Shown here: positions 26,958-36,676 of the stretch, in pieces
Layout: each line of letters starts with the position of its first letter
Numbering within the stretch: the stretch's first letter is position 1
From: Caldovatus sediminis
GTDB taxonomy: Bacteria; Pseudomonadota; Alphaproteobacteria; Acetobacterales; Acetobacteraceae
Direction of reading: 5' to 3'
NCBI RefSeq assembly: GCF_014644455.1
Contig: NZ_BMKS01000001.1
Location: 379,409 to 443,408, forward strand
Length of the DNA: 64,000 nt
Notes under the pieces: generated by a model
Told to the model about the DNA's origin: nothing
The model's input: the letters and a program-made list of their open reading frames with translations, nothing else
Databases searched by the model: none
Made by a program: the position numbers and the translations under genes

Positions 26958-27836
26958 CTAGCGGCACATCTGCACGGGCAGGTCGGCGTTCTCCAGCACG
27001 TGCCGGGTCACGCCGCCCAGGATGAGCTGGCGCAGCCGCGAGTGGCTGTAGGCGCCCATCACCAGCAGGTCGGCGCCGAAGTCGCGCGCCGCGCCGAGCA
27101 GCCCGGCGCCCACCTCGCGCGTCTGCGGCTTGAACAGCACCGCCTCGGCCTCGATCTCGTGCCAGCGCAGATAGGCCTGGATGCCCTCGGCGCTCGGGCC
27201 GCGGCGCTGGTACTCGTCGGCGTAGAGGATGCGCACCTTCTCGGCGCGGTGCAGCCACGGCAGCGCCGCCGCGACCGCCGCGGCGCTCTCCGCCGTGCCG
27301 TTCCAGGCGACGCAGACCCGGGTGCCGATCGAGGCCGGCGCGGTGCGCGGGGCGATCAGCACCGGGCGGCCGGAATCGAACAGCACCGCGTGCAGCGCGT
27401 CGGAGGAGGAGACGTCCTCGTCCGCCTCCGGATGCGGCACCACGGCGAGGTCGTAGAGGCGCGACTGCTGGGCGACGATGTCCTCCTCCCGCCCCGCGAT
27501 CGAGGCGAAGGAGAGGGTCGGGCCCTCGTGCTTCCGCGCGGCCTCCGCGCTCTCGGCCAGCGCCACGTCGCCGTGGGTGTGGGCGAAGCGCTCGAACAGC
27601 GCGCGCACGCGCGCGGCGCGCTCGCCGCTCTCGCGCTCGGTCGCGGCCATCATCTCCTCGATCATGGCGCCGGAGAGGCCCTCGCCGGCGAGCGGGGCGA
27701 CGTCGCGGGCGTCCACGCGCACGTGCAGGCAGTGCAGATGGGCGTTCCAGATCCGCGCCACCATCAGCGCGGTGGTGAGCGCCGCCTCGCCGGCGGCGGT
27801 GCTGGTCAGCGGCAGCAGAATGCGGCGATAGGCCAT
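26958..27836 (-). CDS. Universal stress protein with two tandem USP domains
   Basis: A 292-aa protein made of two USP modules. The first begins MAYRRILLPLTSTAAGEAAL and has lost the classic ATP-binding glycine motif (VPHPEADEDVSSS in its place); the second begins GTRVCVAWNGTAESAAAVAA and ends with GADLLVMGAYSHSRLRQLIL GG-type text, where a G-x2-S-R-x9-G pattern normally binds ATP; here the residues are YSHSRLRQLILGGVTRHVL. Such tandem proteins are common in Acetobacteraceae and act in stress tolerance by unknown means. It stands alone, with 120-240 bp gaps on each side. Confidence 0.92.
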   Translation of the reverse strand: MAYRRILLPLTSTAAGEAALTTALMVARIWNAHLHCLHVRVDARDVAPLAGEGLSGAMIEEMMAATERESGERAARVRALFERFAHTHGDVALAESAEAARKHEGPTLSFASIAGREEDIVAQQSRLYDLAVVPHPEADEDVSSSDALHAVLFDSGRPVLIAPRTAPASIGTRVCVAWNGTAESAAAVAAALPWLHRAEKVRILYADEYQRRGPSAEGIQAYLRWHEIEAEAVLFKPQTREVGAGLLGAARDFGADLLVMGAYSHSRLRQLILGGVTRHVLENADLPVQMCR

Positions 27837-27908
27837 GGCCGCGTCTCCTTCGGTCGAACTTCGTCTCCCTGGCGAATCCTAGCACGGACCCGCGGGCGGG
27901 GGGCGAGA

Positions 27909-29423
27909 TCAATGCACGCCCAGCACGGACCGCGCCAGCGGCACGGGATCGCCGGAGGCGTCCACCCGCCGCCAGGCGATCGGGCCGGGATCGGTCCGCG
28001 CCGCCCGCTCCAGCACCGCCGCCGTGGCGTCGGAGGCGTCGTGGCGCCGCGCCCCGATCCGCCGGCGCAGGACCTCGAGCGGCGCCTCCAGCCAGAGCCC
28101 GTCGAAGCGGGCGCCGGCGGCGCGCGCGACGGCCTCGATCCCCGCCCGGTTGGCGGGATCGAGGAACACCGCGTCGGCGATCACCGCATGACCGGCGCGG
28201 ACGGCCGTCCCGGCGGCGGCGAAGAGCTCGGCATGCACCGCGGCGCTCACCGGCTCGGCGTAGGCCTCCGGCGGCAGGCGCCGCTCGGGCGGCACGCCGA
28301 AGCGGCGCTTGCGGATCTCGTCGGTGCGCAGGATCACGGCGCCCGGTGCCGGGCCGAGGGCGGGGGCGAGGGCGCGGGCGAGGCGGCTCTTGCCGGTGCC
28401 CTGCAGGCCGCCGATGGCGACCACGCGCGCCTCGGCCGGCCGCAGGAAGCCCTCGGCCGCGTCGAGGTAGGAGGCGGCGTCGGCGGCGCCGCGCGTCGCC
28501 TCGACATGGGCACGGATCATCGCGCGCAGCGAGAGCCAGAGCGGCAGCGGGGCGAGCAGGCCGTAATCGGCGCTGCGCGCGAGCAGCCGGTTCAGCACGC
28601 GGTTCGCCGCCGCGCGCCCGCCGAGGCCGCGGCGCCACTCCTCCTCCGCCTCCCCCGCCACGGCCCGCGCCTCGAGGTCCATCAGGAGGAAGGCGAGGTC
28701 GTAGCCGACGTCGATCCGCGCCAGGGATTCGTCGAATTCCAGCGCGTCGAAGGGCGTCGGCTTGCCGTCCCAGAGGCAGAGGTTGCCGAGATGGAGGTCG
28801 CCGTGGCAGCGGCGCACCCGCCCCTCCGCCGCCCGCGCCGCGAGCAGCGGGGCGAGGCGGTGCAGCGCCGCCTCGGCCGCCGCCGCCCAGGCCGCGACGC
28901 GCGGCGCCGGCAGGCCGGCGGCCAGCGCGGCGGCGCGGTTGCCCTCCAGCACCTGGCGCATCGCCCCCGGCGCGTCGGGCTCGGCGACGCGTTCCGCCGC
29001 CTCGTGCATCGCCGCGACCGCGTCGGCGAGGGCGTCGAGCAGCGCCGGCGTCAGGCCGCCGCGCGCGGCGATGCGGTCGAGGAAGGCGTCCTCCGGGATG
29101 CGGGCCATGCGCAGCACCCACTCCACCGCCGCGGCCGGCTCGCCGCCGAGGCGGAGCGCGCCGTCCGGGCCGCGGGTGAGCGGCAGGACCTCGCGGTAGA
29201 TGGCCGGGGCGGTGCGGCGGTTCAGCTCCAGCTCGCGCCGGCAGAAGCGCTCCCGCGCGGCGAGGCTGGTGAAGTCGAGGAAGCCGAGCGCGACCGCCTT
29301 CTTGAGCTTGAACGCCTCGTCGCGGCCGACGAAGACGGCGGAGATGTGGGTCTCGACCGGCGCCGCCCCCGTCAGCCGCGCGAGCAGCGCCGCCGCCTCG
29401 GCCTGGGGGGCGGGGACGGTCAC
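27909..29423 (-). CDS. Bifunctional aminoglycoside phosphotransferase-like / P-loop kinase fusion
   Basis: A 504-aa fusion. Residues ~1-320 form an APH-like kinase: [20 protein letters not shown] supplies the ATP Lys, and [13 protein letters not shown] (His207, Asp209) plus [20 protein letters not shown] form the catalytic loop and metal site. Residues ~335-504 form a gluconate/zeta-toxin-like P-loop kinase: [20 protein letters not shown] with Lys345, then [11 protein letters not shown]. The same two-part architecture is known in many bacteria as an uncharacterised AAA/APH protein. It starts at GTG 29423, overlapping the pdxH stop by 4 bp (GTGA). Coupling to pdxH hints at a small-molecule kinase; resistance to aminoglycosides is not implied. 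Confidence 0.85.
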   Translation of the reverse strand: MTVPAPQAEAAALLARLTGAAPVETHISAVFVGRDEAFKLKKAVALGFLDFTSLAARERFCRRELELNRRTAPAIYREVLPLTRGPDGALRLGGEPAAAVEWVLRMARIPEDAFLDRIAARGGLTPALLDALADAVAAMHEAAERVAEPDAPGAMRQVLEGNRAAALAAGLPAPRVAAWAAAAEAALHRLAPLLAARAAEGRVRRCHGDLHLGNLCLWDGKPTPFDALEFDESLARIDVGYDLAFLLMDLEARAVAGEAEEEWRRGLGGRAAANRVLNRLLARSADYGLLAPLPLWLSLRAMIRAHVEATRGAADAASYLDAAEGFLRPAEARVVAIGGLQGTGKSRLARALAPALGPAPGAVILRTDEIRKRRFGVPPERRLPPEAYAEPVSAAVHAELFAAAGTAVRAGHAVIADAVFLDPANRAGIEAVARAAGARFDGLWLEAPLEVLRRRIGARRHDASDATAAVLERAARTDPGPIAWRRVDASGDPVPLARSVLGVH

Positions 29424-30046
29424 GGGTAGAGCAGCTCCACCCGCCAGCCGCCGCCCGCCTCGTCCCGGCGGAACAGGCGGCGCTCGTGCAGGCGGAAGGG
29501 CATGCCGCGCCAGAACTCGATGCGCTCGGGCAGGACGCGGAAGCCGGACCAGAAGGGCGGGCGGGGCACCTCGCCGAGGCCGAAGCGCAGCGTGTGCTCG
29601 GCGACGCGCTTCTCCAGCGCCCAACGGCCCTCGAGCGGGCGGGATTGCGCGCTGGCCCAGGCGCCGATGCGCGAGCCGCGCGTGCGCGAGGCGAAGTAGG
29701 CGTCCGCCTCGGCGTCGGAGACGCGCTCGACCGGGCCCTCCACGCGCACGCTGCGCTCCAGCGACTTCCAGTGGAAGCAGAGCGCGGCGTGGGGGTTGGC
29801 GGCGAGCTCGCGCCCCTTGCGGCTCTCGAGATTGGTGTAGAAGACGAAGCCGCGCGCGTCCACGCCCTTGAGCAGCACCATGCGCGCCGAGGGCCGCCCC
29901 TCCGGCGTGGCGGTGGCGAGGCAGACCGCCTCGGGATCGTTCGGCTCGCTCCGGCGCGCCTCGGCGAGCCAGGACTCGAACAGCGCGATCGGGTTCTCGG
30001 CGGTCGCGGCGGTGGCGGTCGGATCGGCGGCGGAGTCGGCGCACAT
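29420..30046 (-). CDS. pdxH: Pyridoxamine 5'-phosphate oxidase
   Basis: PdxH (208 aa) oxidises pyridoxine or pyridoxamine phosphate to pyridoxal phosphate using FMN. It shows the full family series: [99 protein letters not shown] and the C-terminal [19 protein letters not shown] with WRVELLYP replacing the usual RL(A/S)P end. The start at 30046 has GAGG right before it. It is divergent from fabI across a 117-bp region with an inverted repeat and is translationally coupled to the downstream kinase fusion. Confidence 0.96.
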   Translation of the reverse strand: MCADSAADPTATAATAENPIALFESWLAEARRSEPNDPEAVCLATATPEGRPSARMVLLKGVDARGFVFYTNLESRKGRELAANPHAALCFHWKSLERSVRVEGPVERVSDAEADAYFASRTRGSRIGAWASAQSRPLEGRWALEKRVAEHTLRFGLGEVPRPPFWSGFRVLPERIEFWRGMPFRLHERRLFRRDEAGGGWRVELLYP

Positions 30047-30058
30047 CCTCGGCGACCT

Positions 30059-30122
30059 CGTGGTGGTTGGCGGGCCGGCGGGCCGGGCCCCCTTGCCCGG
30101 GCGGCGGGTGTGTGCCACCACG
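30059..30122. repeat. Inverted repeat in the pdxH-fabI divergent region
   Basis: CGTGGTGG (30059-30066) and CCACCACG (30115-30122) are perfect inverted arms 48 bp apart; between them CCGGGC/GCCCGG (30083-30088 with 30095-30100) forms a second stem. As the arms flank the space where both divergent promoters must lie, they may be an operator or a leader structure. No protein is assigned. Confidence 0.4.
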
Positions 30123-30163
30123 GACCGGCACTCGCAACCAACAACGCCGCCGGTCACAGTCCG

Positions 30164-31009
30164 ATGCCTGACGCCACGCCCGCCAAGTCCGACGTCGCCA
30201 CAGGGACGCTGATGGCGGGCCGGCGCGGCCTGGTCATGGGCGTGGCGAACGACCGCTCGATCGCCTGGGGCATCGCGCGGGCCTGCGCCGCGCAGGGCGC
30301 GGAGATCGCCTTCACCTACCAGGGCGAGGCGCTGGAGAAGCGCGTGCGGCCGCTGGCCGAGAGCGTCGGCTCCCGCCTGGTGCTGCCCTGCGACGTGACC
30401 GACGACCCGAGCGTGGACGCGGTGTTCGAGACGCTGGCGGCGGAGTGGGGGTCGCTCGACTTCCTCGTCCATGCCATCGCCTGGTCGGACAAGGACCAGC
30501 TCAAGGGCCACTACGTGGACACGACGCGGGAGAACTTCCTGCGCACCCTCGACATCTCCTGCTACTCCTTCACCGCGCTCTGCCGCCGCGCGGCGGCGCT
30601 GATGCCGAACGGGGGCTCGCTGCTGACGCTGACCTATCTCGGCGCCGAGCGCGTGATGCCGCACTACAACGTCATGGGCGTGGCCAAGGCGGCGCTCGAG
30701 GCCTCGGTGCGCTACCTCGCCGCGGACCTCGGCGGGCGGGGGATCCGGGTGAACGCGATCAGCGCCGGCCCGATCAAGACCCTGGCGGCGAGCGGGATCG
30801 GCGACTTCCGCTACATCCTGAAGTGGAACCAGTACAACTCGCCGCTCAAGCGCAACGTGACCATCGAGGAGGTGGGCGGCGCGGGCGTGTACCTGCTCTC
30901 CGACCTCGGCGCGGGCGTGACGGGCGAGGTGCACCACGTGGACTGCGGCTACCACGTGGTCGGGATGAAGGCGGTGGACGCGCCGGACATCACGGTGGTG
31001 AAGGACTGA
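30164..31009 (+). CDS. fabI: Enoyl-[acyl-carrier-protein] reductase FabI
   Basis: A 281-aa short-chain dehydrogenase that carries out the last step of fatty acid elongation with [24 protein letters not shown] is the FabI-type nucleotide motif, [16 protein letters not shown] and [20 protein letters not shown] are typical, and the catalytic pair is Tyr168 and Lys175 in [13 protein letters not shown] (Y-x6-K). [20 protein letters not shown] closes the substrate pocket. Start ATG 30164; the N-terminal ~20 residues are an alphaproteobacterial-style extension. aroC follows after 35 bp on the same strand. Confidence 0.97.
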   Translation: MPDATPAKSDVATGTLMAGRRGLVMGVANDRSIAWGIARACAAQGAEIAFTYQGEALEKRVRPLAESVGSRLVLPCDVTDDPSVDAVFETLAAEWGSLDFLVHAIAWSDKDQLKGHYVDTTRENFLRTLDISCYSFTALCRRAAALMPNGGSLLTLTYLGAERVMPHYNVMGVAKAALEASVRYLAADLGGRGIRVNAISAGPIKTLAASGIGDFRYILKWNQYNSPLKRNVTIEEVGGAGVYLLSDLGAGVTGEVHHVDCGYHVVGMKAVDAPDITVVKD

Positions 31010-31044
31010 GGCGCGCCCGCCCGGGCGGGCGGAGGCTCCAGGCC

Positions 31045-32151
31045 ATGTCCCACAACAGCTTCGGCCACCTGTTCCGCGTCACCACCTGGGGCGAGAGCCA
31101 CGGGCCCGCCATCGGCGGCGTCGTGGACGGCTGCCCGCCGCGCATCCCGCTCGCCGAGGCCGACATCCAGCCCTTCCTCGACCGCCGCCGCCCCGGCCGG
31201 TCGAAATTCGTCACCCAGCGGCAGGAGCCGGACCAGGTCCGCATCCTCTCCGGCGTGTTCGAGGGCCTCACCACCGGCACGCCGATCAGCCTACTGATCG
31301 AGAACCAGGACCAGCGCTCGCGCGACTACGGCGAGATCAGGGACCGGTTCCGCCCCGGCCACGCCGACCTGACCTACCACCTGAAGTACGGCGTGCGCGA
31401 CTACCGCGGCGGCGGCCGTGCCTCGGCGCGCGAGACGGCGGTGCGCGTCGCCGCCGGCGCCATCGCGCGCAAGGTGCTCGGCGAGGGCGTGACCATCCGC
31501 GGCGCCCTCGTCGCCATGGGCGGCGACGCCGTGGACCGCGCCAACTGGGACTGGGCCGCCGTCGAGGAGAACGCCTTCTTCTGCCCCGACCGCGCCGCCG
31601 CCGCGCGCTGGGAGGAGCGGCTGCTCGCCGCGCGCAAGGCCGGCTCCTCGCTCGGCGCCGTGGTCGAGATCGTGGCCGAGGGCGTGCCGGTCGGCCTCGG
31701 CGCGCCGGTCTACGGCAAGCTCGACGCCGAGATCGCCGCGGCGCTGATGTCCATCAACGCGGTCAAGGGCGTGGAGATCGGCGAGGGCTTCGCCGCCGCC
31801 GCCCTCAGCGGCGAGGAGAACGCCGACGAGATGCGCATGGGCCCGGACGGGCGCGTGCGCTTCCTCTCCAACCGCGCCGGGGGGATCCTCGGCGGCATCT
31901 CCACGGGCCAGCCGATCGTGGCGCGCTTCGCGGTCAAGCCCACCTCCTCGATCCTGGCGCCGCGCCGCGCGGTGGACCGCTTCGGGGAGGAGGTGGAGGT
32001 CGTGACCAGGGGCCGGCACGACCCCTGCGTCGGCATCCGCGCCGTGCCGGTGGGCGAGGCCATGCTCGCCTGCGTCCTCGCCGACCACCTGCTGCGCCAC
32101 CGGGCGCAGAACCCCGACGCACCCGCCGAGGCCCGGCTGCCGCGGAATTGA
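31045..32151 (+). CDS. aroC: Chorismate synthase
   Basis: AroC (368 aa) makes chorismate from EPSP with reduced FMN, the last step of the shikimate pathway. It starts [20 protein letters not shown] and shows the signatures [94 protein letters not shown] and [20 protein letters not shown]. Start ATG 31045 with GGAGG 9 nt before it. Probably co-transcribed with fabI. Full length, no anomalies. Confidence 0.98.
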   Translation: MSHNSFGHLFRVTTWGESHGPAIGGVVDGCPPRIPLAEADIQPFLDRRRPGRSKFVTQRQEPDQVRILSGVFEGLTTGTPISLLIENQDQRSRDYGEIRDRFRPGHADLTYHLKYGVRDYRGGGRASARETAVRVAAGAIARKVLGEGVTIRGALVAMGGDAVDRANWDWAAVEENAFFCPDRAAAARWEERLLAARKAGSSLGAVVEIVAEGVPVGLGAPVYGKLDAEIAAALMSINAVKGVEIGEGFAAAALSGEENADEMRMGPDGRVRFLSNRAGGILGGISTGQPIVARFAVKPTSSILAPRRAVDRFGEEVEVVTRGRHDPCVGIRAVPVGEAMLACVLADHLLRHRAQNPDAPAEARLPRN

Positions 32152-32186
32152 GGGGCGGGCCTCCCGCGCCCGACCCGGCGCGGTTC

Positions 32187-32215
32187 TTGACTCGGTCCGG
32201 CCGGGTCGGCTTAGG
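32187..32215 (+). promoter_or_regulatory. Candidate sigma-70-type promoter
   Basis: CTTGACT (alphaproteobacterial -35 consensus CTTGAC, hexamer 32187-32192) is followed after 17 bp by CTTAGG (32210-32215), a weak -10. It lies 35 bp before the ATG at 32250. In this GC-rich context such an AT-containing pair is notable, but the -10 match is only partial. Confidence 0.4.
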
Positions 32216-32249
32216 CAGGTCCCAGCGAGAACGCGGGACGAGCCGAGCC

Positions 32250-33482
32250 ATGTCCGTCGCCGATCCGCGGCCCGACCCGGCCGCGTTGCCGGCCTTCGCC
32301 GCGCTGGCGGGGGAGAGGCGCTGGGCCGCCCGGCTCTCCGAGCTTGCCCGCCGCGTGCAGCCTCCCTCCGGCGGGACCTGGCGCGGCCGGGCGGCGCAGC
32401 GCCGGCACGCGCTGGAGCTCGCGCTCGCGCGCCTCGGCGACGACCCGCGCGCCCTCGCCCGCGCGGGCCGCGGCGAGCGGCGGCTGCTCGCGATCGCCGC
32501 CGAGGCGGTGCGCCTTGCCGATACCCTCCCGGCGCGCGGGCGCGCCCGGCTGCGGGAGCGCCTGGCCGCCGGCCTCGAGGGCGAGGCGACCCTGGTGCCC
32601 CTGTTCCACCTGCTGCGCAGCGCCGCGCGCTACCGCGCCCGCGGCTTCACCGTGGAATTCCCGGGCCTCACCGAGGGCGCCGCCTTCGACCTGCTGATCC
32701 GCCGCGCCGGGGCCGAGGCGGCGGTCGCCTGCGAGACCTTCTCCGCCGAGGAGGGGCGCTCGCTCCACCGCGGCGACTGGTACGCGCTGGTGGACCGCGT
32801 CCATCCCGAGCTGCAGACCTGGCTGGCCGCGCATCCGGGCCGCTACGTCCTCAAGATGACCCTGCCCGAGGGCCTCGGCGGGCCGGACCGGCTGGCGGAG
32901 CTGCACCGGCGCATCAGCCAGCTCCTGGCCGCGCAGGAGCGGCAGGACTCCAGCGCCGACGCGGTGCTCAAGCTCGATCCGCTGGTGCTGGCGGGCGCCC
33001 AGGCGGCGGGCCAGGGGAGGCTGCTGCCGGAACGGCTGCGCGCCCAGTTCGGCCCCGAGGCGCACCTCGCCGTGACCGCCGACCCCTCGGGCGGCAGCGT
33101 CTTCGTCATGGCGGCGCGGGCAGGCCGGGACGACGCGATCGCCGGCGCGTTCGGCCGGCGCCTCGCGGAGGCGGCGGAGACGCGCCTCGGCGAGGCGGCG
33201 GGCGGGCGGCCGGGCATCCTCGCGGTCTTCGTCGAGGACGTGGACCGCGCGGAGTGGCGCGCGCTGCGCGAGAGCCTGGAGCTGGAGGGGGCGGCGCGGC
33301 GCTTCCTCACCACCGCGGCGGCGCGACCGGTGGTCGCGGTCACCTGCTGCTCGCGGATGGAGCTGCTCGGGCTGGAGGCGCCGGACGCGGCGCCGGAGGG
33401 GGAGCTGCGCTTCCGCAACCCGGCGCATCCGGCGGCGAAGCAGCCGGGTGGCCTGGCGCCGGCGATCGAGCCCCTGCCGTAG
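32250..33482 (+). CDS. Conserved-looking protein of unknown function, possible degenerate PD-(D/E)XK fold
   Basis: A 410-aa cytoplasmic protein I cannot assign. The first 130 residues are Arg/Ala-rich helices. Around 140-200 is a compact alpha/beta stretch, FTVEFPGLTEGAAFDLLIRR then AAVACETFSAEEGRSLHRGD and WYALVDRVHPELQTWLAAHP, where a strand ending in FDLLI and a following strand with ACETF recall the D...ExK layout of PD-(D/E)XK nucleases, but without the Lys. The rest alternates strands and helices (GRYVLKMTLPEGLGGPDRLA, RPGILAVFVEDVDRAEWRAL). Its own promoter-like sequence lies upstream and a stem-loop lies downstream. It reads like an orthologous-family protein, not a chance frame, given regular codon use and hydrophobic periodicity. 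Confidence 0.75.
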   Translation: MSVADPRPDPAALPAFAALAGERRWAARLSELARRVQPPSGGTWRGRAAQRRHALELALARLGDDPRALARAGRGERRLLAIAAEAVRLADTLPARGRARLRERLAAGLEGEATLVPLFHLLRSAARYRARGFTVEFPGLTEGAAFDLLIRRAGAEAAVACETFSAEEGRSLHRGDWYALVDRVHPELQTWLAAHPGRYVLKMTLPEGLGGPDRLAELHRRISQLLAAQERQDSSADAVLKLDPLVLAGAQAAGQGRLLPERLRAQFGPEAHLAVTADPSGGSVFVMAARAGRDDAIAGAFGRRLAEAAETRLGEAAGGRPGILAVFVEDVDRAEWRALRESLELEGAARRFLTTAAARPVVAVTCCSRMELLGLEAPDAAPEGELRFRNPAHPAAKQPGGLAPAIEPLP

Positions 33483-33495
33483 CGCGGCCGCGCGG

Positions 33496-33519
33496 GGCCG
33501 CCAGTCGGGCCTGGCGGTC
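33496..33519 (+). terminator. Stem-loop after the 410-aa gene
   Basis: GGCCGCCAG (33496-33504) pairs with CTGGCGGTC C (33511-33519), nine base pairs including one G-U, around a 6-nt loop. It lies 14 bp after the stop codon. No T-run follows. Confidence 0.5.
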
Positions 33520-33640
33520 CGCCACCGGACCGACACGAAGGCGCTCCGGCCGCGCCACGCAACCGGCTGCTTTCCGCCACGTTCCTCGGGTTGATTGCGT
33601 GCGGCGGGCCGATCCGGCGCCGCCCCGAGGACCCGCCCCG

Positions 33641-33859
33641 ATGACCGAGCTGGAGTTCGAGAGCAAACTTGCCGAGCTCGACCGGTTGCTGAACGACCCG
33701 GAGGTGCAGATGGACCCGCACCGCATCTGGTCGTTGCTGGCCGAGCTGAGCGCCCACGAGTTGCGCGGACGGCCGGCGAGGGTCGCCGCGAGGGGACCGG
33801 GCGCGATGGCGGGCGCGGCCGCATCGGCGGCCGCGGCGCGCGGCGTGGCGCAGGGTTAG
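33641..33859 (+). CDS. Small protein resembling the N-terminal helix pair of release factor RF1/RF2
   Basis: A 72-aa protein. Residues 4-38 (FESKLAELDRLLNDPEVQMD and PHRIWSLLAELSAHEL) read like the helical N-terminal part of peptide chain release factors, where an L-x-E-L-x-x-x-L-x-D-P-E-V-x-x-D-P pattern is frequent; the codon-reading and GGQ domains are absent. The C-terminal 30 residues are Ala/Gly-rich and probably disordered. Start ATG 33641 with GAGG 10 nt upstream. It stands alone after the unknown 410-aa gene. The relation to release factors is by eye and could be convergence of a coiled coil. Confidence 0.55.
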   Translation: MTELEFESKLAELDRLLNDPEVQMDPHRIWSLLAELSAHELRGRPARVAARGPGAMAGAAASAAAARGVAQG

Positions 33860-33985
33860 GGCGGATCGCGGACGGCGGCTACGGCCGCGAGCGCGAATCG
33901 CTCGGCAACCGACGGGCGAGGGCCGGCGCCGTGGACGCGGCCCAGCCGAGGGGCGCTTCGGCACGCGCCCCCGCGTGACCGGCAC

Positions 33986-34750
33986 TCAGGGCGCCGGTGC
34001 GGCCGATCCCTCGCGCCGCGCGGCGATCAGGAACTCGCGGTTCCCCTCCGGCCCCAGGATCGGGCTGGGGGTGATGCCGATCACCCGCCAGCCCGGCAGG
34101 CTCGACCACCAGGCCTCGATGGCGGCGCAGACCGCGGCGTGGACCGCGGGGTCGCGCACCACGCCGCCCTTGCCCACGGCCTCCGGCCCGGCCTCGAATT
34201 GCGGCTTGATCAGCGCCACCGCCCAGGCGCCGGGGGCGCAGAGGGCGAGCGGCGCCGGCAGGATCGTGCGCAGGCCGATGAAGCTCGCGTCGCAGGTCAG
34301 CGCGCCGACCGGCTCCGGCACCTCGGCGGCGCTGAGGTAGCGGGCGTTGGTCCGCTCCAGCACCACCACCCGCGGGTCGTTGCGCAGCGACCAGGCGAGC
34401 TGGCCGTGCCCGACGTCCACGGCATAGACCCGCGCCGCCCCCTGGCGCAGCAGCACGTCGGTGAAGCCGCCGGTCGAGGCGCCGATGTCGAGGCAGACGC
34501 GCCCCTCCGGCGAGAGGCCGAAATGCGCCAGGGCATGGGCGAGCTTCACCCCGCCGCGCGACACCCAGGGGTGGTCCTGCCCGCGCAGCTCGAGCGGCGC
34601 GTCCTCGCGCACCGCCTCGCCGGGCTTCTCCACCCGGCGTCCGCCGGAGAACACCCTCCCGGCGAGGATCAGCGCCTGGGCGCGGGCGCGGCTCTCGGCG
34701 AGGCCGCGCTCGACGAGCGCCTGGTCGGCGCGGCGCCTCGGCGCCTTCAA
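33986..34750 (-). CDS. tlyA: TlyA family rRNA (cytidine-2'-O)-methyltransferase
   Basis: A 254-aa protein with an N-terminal S4 RNA-binding domain ([40 protein letters not shown]) and a C-terminal FtsJ-type methyltransferase: [20 protein letters not shown] is the SAM motif, then [40 protein letters not shown] and [20 protein letters not shown]. TlyA enzymes methylate 16S and/or 23S rRNA. It starts at TTG 34750, overlapping the dxs stop by 4 bp (TTGA); no ATG/GTG is in frame near the S4 start. Last gene of the xseB-ispA-dxs-tlyA run. Confidence 0.93.
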   Translation of the reverse strand: MKAPRRRADQALVERGLAESRARAQALILAGRVFSGGRRVEKPGEAVREDAPLELRGQDHPWVSRGGVKLAHALAHFGLSPEGRVCLDIGASTGGFTDVLLRQGAARVYAVDVGHGQLAWSLRNDPRVVVLERTNARYLSAAEVPEPVGALTCDASFIGLRTILPAPLALCAPGAWAVALIKPQFEAGPEAVGKGGVVRDPAVHAAVCAAIEAWWSSLPGWRVIGITPSPILGPEGNREFLIAARREGSAAPAP

Positions 34751-36672
34751 GCCCGCGCCGGCCGCGCCGCCGCCGACTCGTCCCGGCCGAGCGCGCCGAG
34801 CGCCGCGGCGACGATGTGCGGCGCGTTGAGCCCGGCCTCGTCGTACTGCCGGCGCGGCGTGTCGTGGTCGATGAAGCGGTCGGGCAGGCAGAGGGTGCGG
34901 ATCTTCAGCCCCTGGTCGAGCATCCCGCGCGCGGCGAGGTGCTGCAGCACGATCGCGCCGAAGCCGAGCATGGCGCCCTCCTCGATCGTGATCAGCACCT
35001 CGTGCTCGCGCGCCAGGCGCTCGACCAGCGCGGCATCGAGCGGCTTGGCGAAGCGGGCGTCGGCGACGGTGCAGGAGAGGCCGCGCGCGGCGAGCTCCTC
35101 GGCGGCCTTCAGGCACTCGCCGAGCCGCGCGCCGTAGGAGAGCAGCGCGATCGCCGTGCCCTCGCGCAGCACGCGGCCCTTGCCGATCTCGAGCACGCTG
35201 CCGCGCGCCGGCACCGGCACCCCCACCCCCTCGCCGCGCGGGTAGCGGAAGGCGCTGGGCCGGTCGTCGATCGCCGCCGCGGTGGCGACCATGTGGGCGA
35301 GCTCGGCCTCGTCGGCCGCGGCCATCAGCACCATGCCCGGCAGGCAGCCGAGATAGGCGATGTCGTAGGCGCCGGCGTGCGTCGCGCCGTCGGCGCCGAC
35401 CAGCCCGGCGCGGTCCATGGCGAAGCGCACCGGCAGCGACTGCAGCGCCACGTCGTGCACCACCTGGTCGTAGGCGCGCTGGAGGAAGGTGGAGTAGATG
35501 GCGCAGAAGGGCTTCATCCCCTCGGTCGCCATGCCGGCGGCGAAGGTGACGGCGTGCTGCTCGGCGATGCCGACGTCGAAGGTGCGCTTCGGGAACCGCT
35601 TCGCGAACAGGTCGAGCCCGGTGCCGGAGGGCATGGCGGCGGTGATGGCGACGATGCGCTCGTCGGCCTCGGCCTCGGCGATCAGGGCGTTGGCGAACAC
35701 CTTGGTGTAGCTCGGCGGGCCGGGCGGGGCCTTGGCCTGCTCGCCGGTGATGACGTTGAACTTGGCGACGCCGTGGTACTTGTCGGCGCTCTGCTCCGCC
35801 GGCGGGTAGCCCTTGCCCTTCTGCGTCACGACGTGCAGCAGGACCGGCCCGTACTCGTCCGCCTCGCGCAGGTTGCGCAGCACGGGGAGCAGGTGGTCGA
35901 GGTCGTGCCCGTCGATCGGCCCGACGTAGTAGAAGCCCAGCTCCTCGAACAGCGTCCCCCCGGTGAGCAGGCCGCGGGCGTACTCGTCGGCGCGCTTGGC
36001 GGCGCGCTCGAGCGGCGCCGGGAAGCGACGGGCGAGGCGCGCCATCAGGTCGCGCATCGAGAGGAACGGGCGCGAGGAGATCAGCCGCGACAGGTAGGCC
36101 GACATGGCGCCGACGGGAGGCGCGATGGACATGTCGTTGTCGTTGAGGATGACGATCAGCTTCGCCCGGATCGCCCCGGCGTTGTTCATCGCCTCGTAGG
36201 CCATGCCGGCGCTCATCGCCCCGTCGCCGATGACGCAGACGACGTGCCGGTCCTCGCCCTTGAGGTCGCGCGCCACCGCCATGCCGAGGCCGGCGGAGAT
36301 GGAGGTGGAGGAGTGCGCCGCGCCGAACGGGTCGTACTCGCTCTCGCTGCGGCGGGTGAAGCCGGAGAGGCCGCCGCCCTGGCGCAGCGTGCGGATGCGG
36401 TCGCGCCGGCCGGTGAGGATCTTGTGCGGATAGGCCTGGTGCCCGACGTCCCAGATCAGCCGGTCGCGCGGCGTGTCGAACACCGCGTGGACCGCGACCG
36501 TCAGCTCGACGACGCCGAGCGAGGCGCCGAGGTGCCCGCCCGTGGTGCTCACCACGTCGATCGTCTCGGCCCGCAGCTCGTCCGCCACCTGACGCAGCTG
36601 CGCGGCGGAGAGGTTGCGCAGGTCCGCAGGCGCGCGGATGCGGTCGAGCAGCGGGGTCGCCGGGCGGGTCAT
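34747..36672 (-). CDS. dxs: 1-deoxy-D-xylulose-5-phosphate synthase
   Basis: Dxs (641 aa) condenses pyruvate and glyceraldehyde 3-phosphate to open the non-mevalonate isoprenoid pathway. The thiamine diphosphate motif is [20 protein letters not shown], preceded by the catalytic His loop [20 protein letters not shown] and [17 protein letters not shown]; the second domain has [20 protein letters not shown] and [19 protein letters not shown], and the C-terminal domain [20 protein letters not shown]. Start ATG 36672 with GGAGGA 9 nt before it, 4 bp after the ispA stop. Coupled to tlyA downstream. Full length. Confidence 0.98.
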   Translation of the reverse strand: MTRPATPLLDRIRAPADLRNLSAAQLRQVADELRAETIDVVSTTGGHLGASLGVVELTVAVHAVFDTPRDRLIWDVGHQAYPHKILTGRRDRIRTLRQGGGLSGFTRRSESEYDPFGAAHSSTSISAGLGMAVARDLKGEDRHVVCVIGDGAMSAGMAYEAMNNAGAIRAKLIVILNDNDMSIAPPVGAMSAYLSRLISSRPFLSMRDLMARLARRFPAPLERAAKRADEYARGLLTGGTLFEELGFYYVGPIDGHDLDHLLPVLRNLREADEYGPVLLHVVTQKGKGYPPAEQSADKYHGVAKFNVITGEQAKAPPGPPSYTKVFANALIAEAEADERIVAITAAMPSGTGLDLFAKRFPKRTFDVGIAEQHAVTFAAGMATEGMKPFCAIYSTFLQRAYDQVVHDVALQSLPVRFAMDRAGLVGADGATHAGAYDIAYLGCLPGMVLMAAADEAELAHMVATAAAIDDRPSAFRYPRGEGVGVPVPARGSVLEIGKGRVLREGTAIALLSYGARLGECLKAAEELAARGLSCTVADARFAKPLDAALVERLAREHEVLITIEEGAMLGFGAIVLQHLAARGMLDQGLKIRTLCLPDRFIDHDTPRRQYDEAGLNAPHIVAAALGALGRDESAAARPARA

Positions 36673-36676
36673 CCGG

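Noticed and set aside
27909-29423. Aminoglycoside resistance gene
   Set aside because: The APH-like half belongs to the widespread fusion with a P-loop kinase and is coupled to pdxH; nothing points to antibiotic modification.
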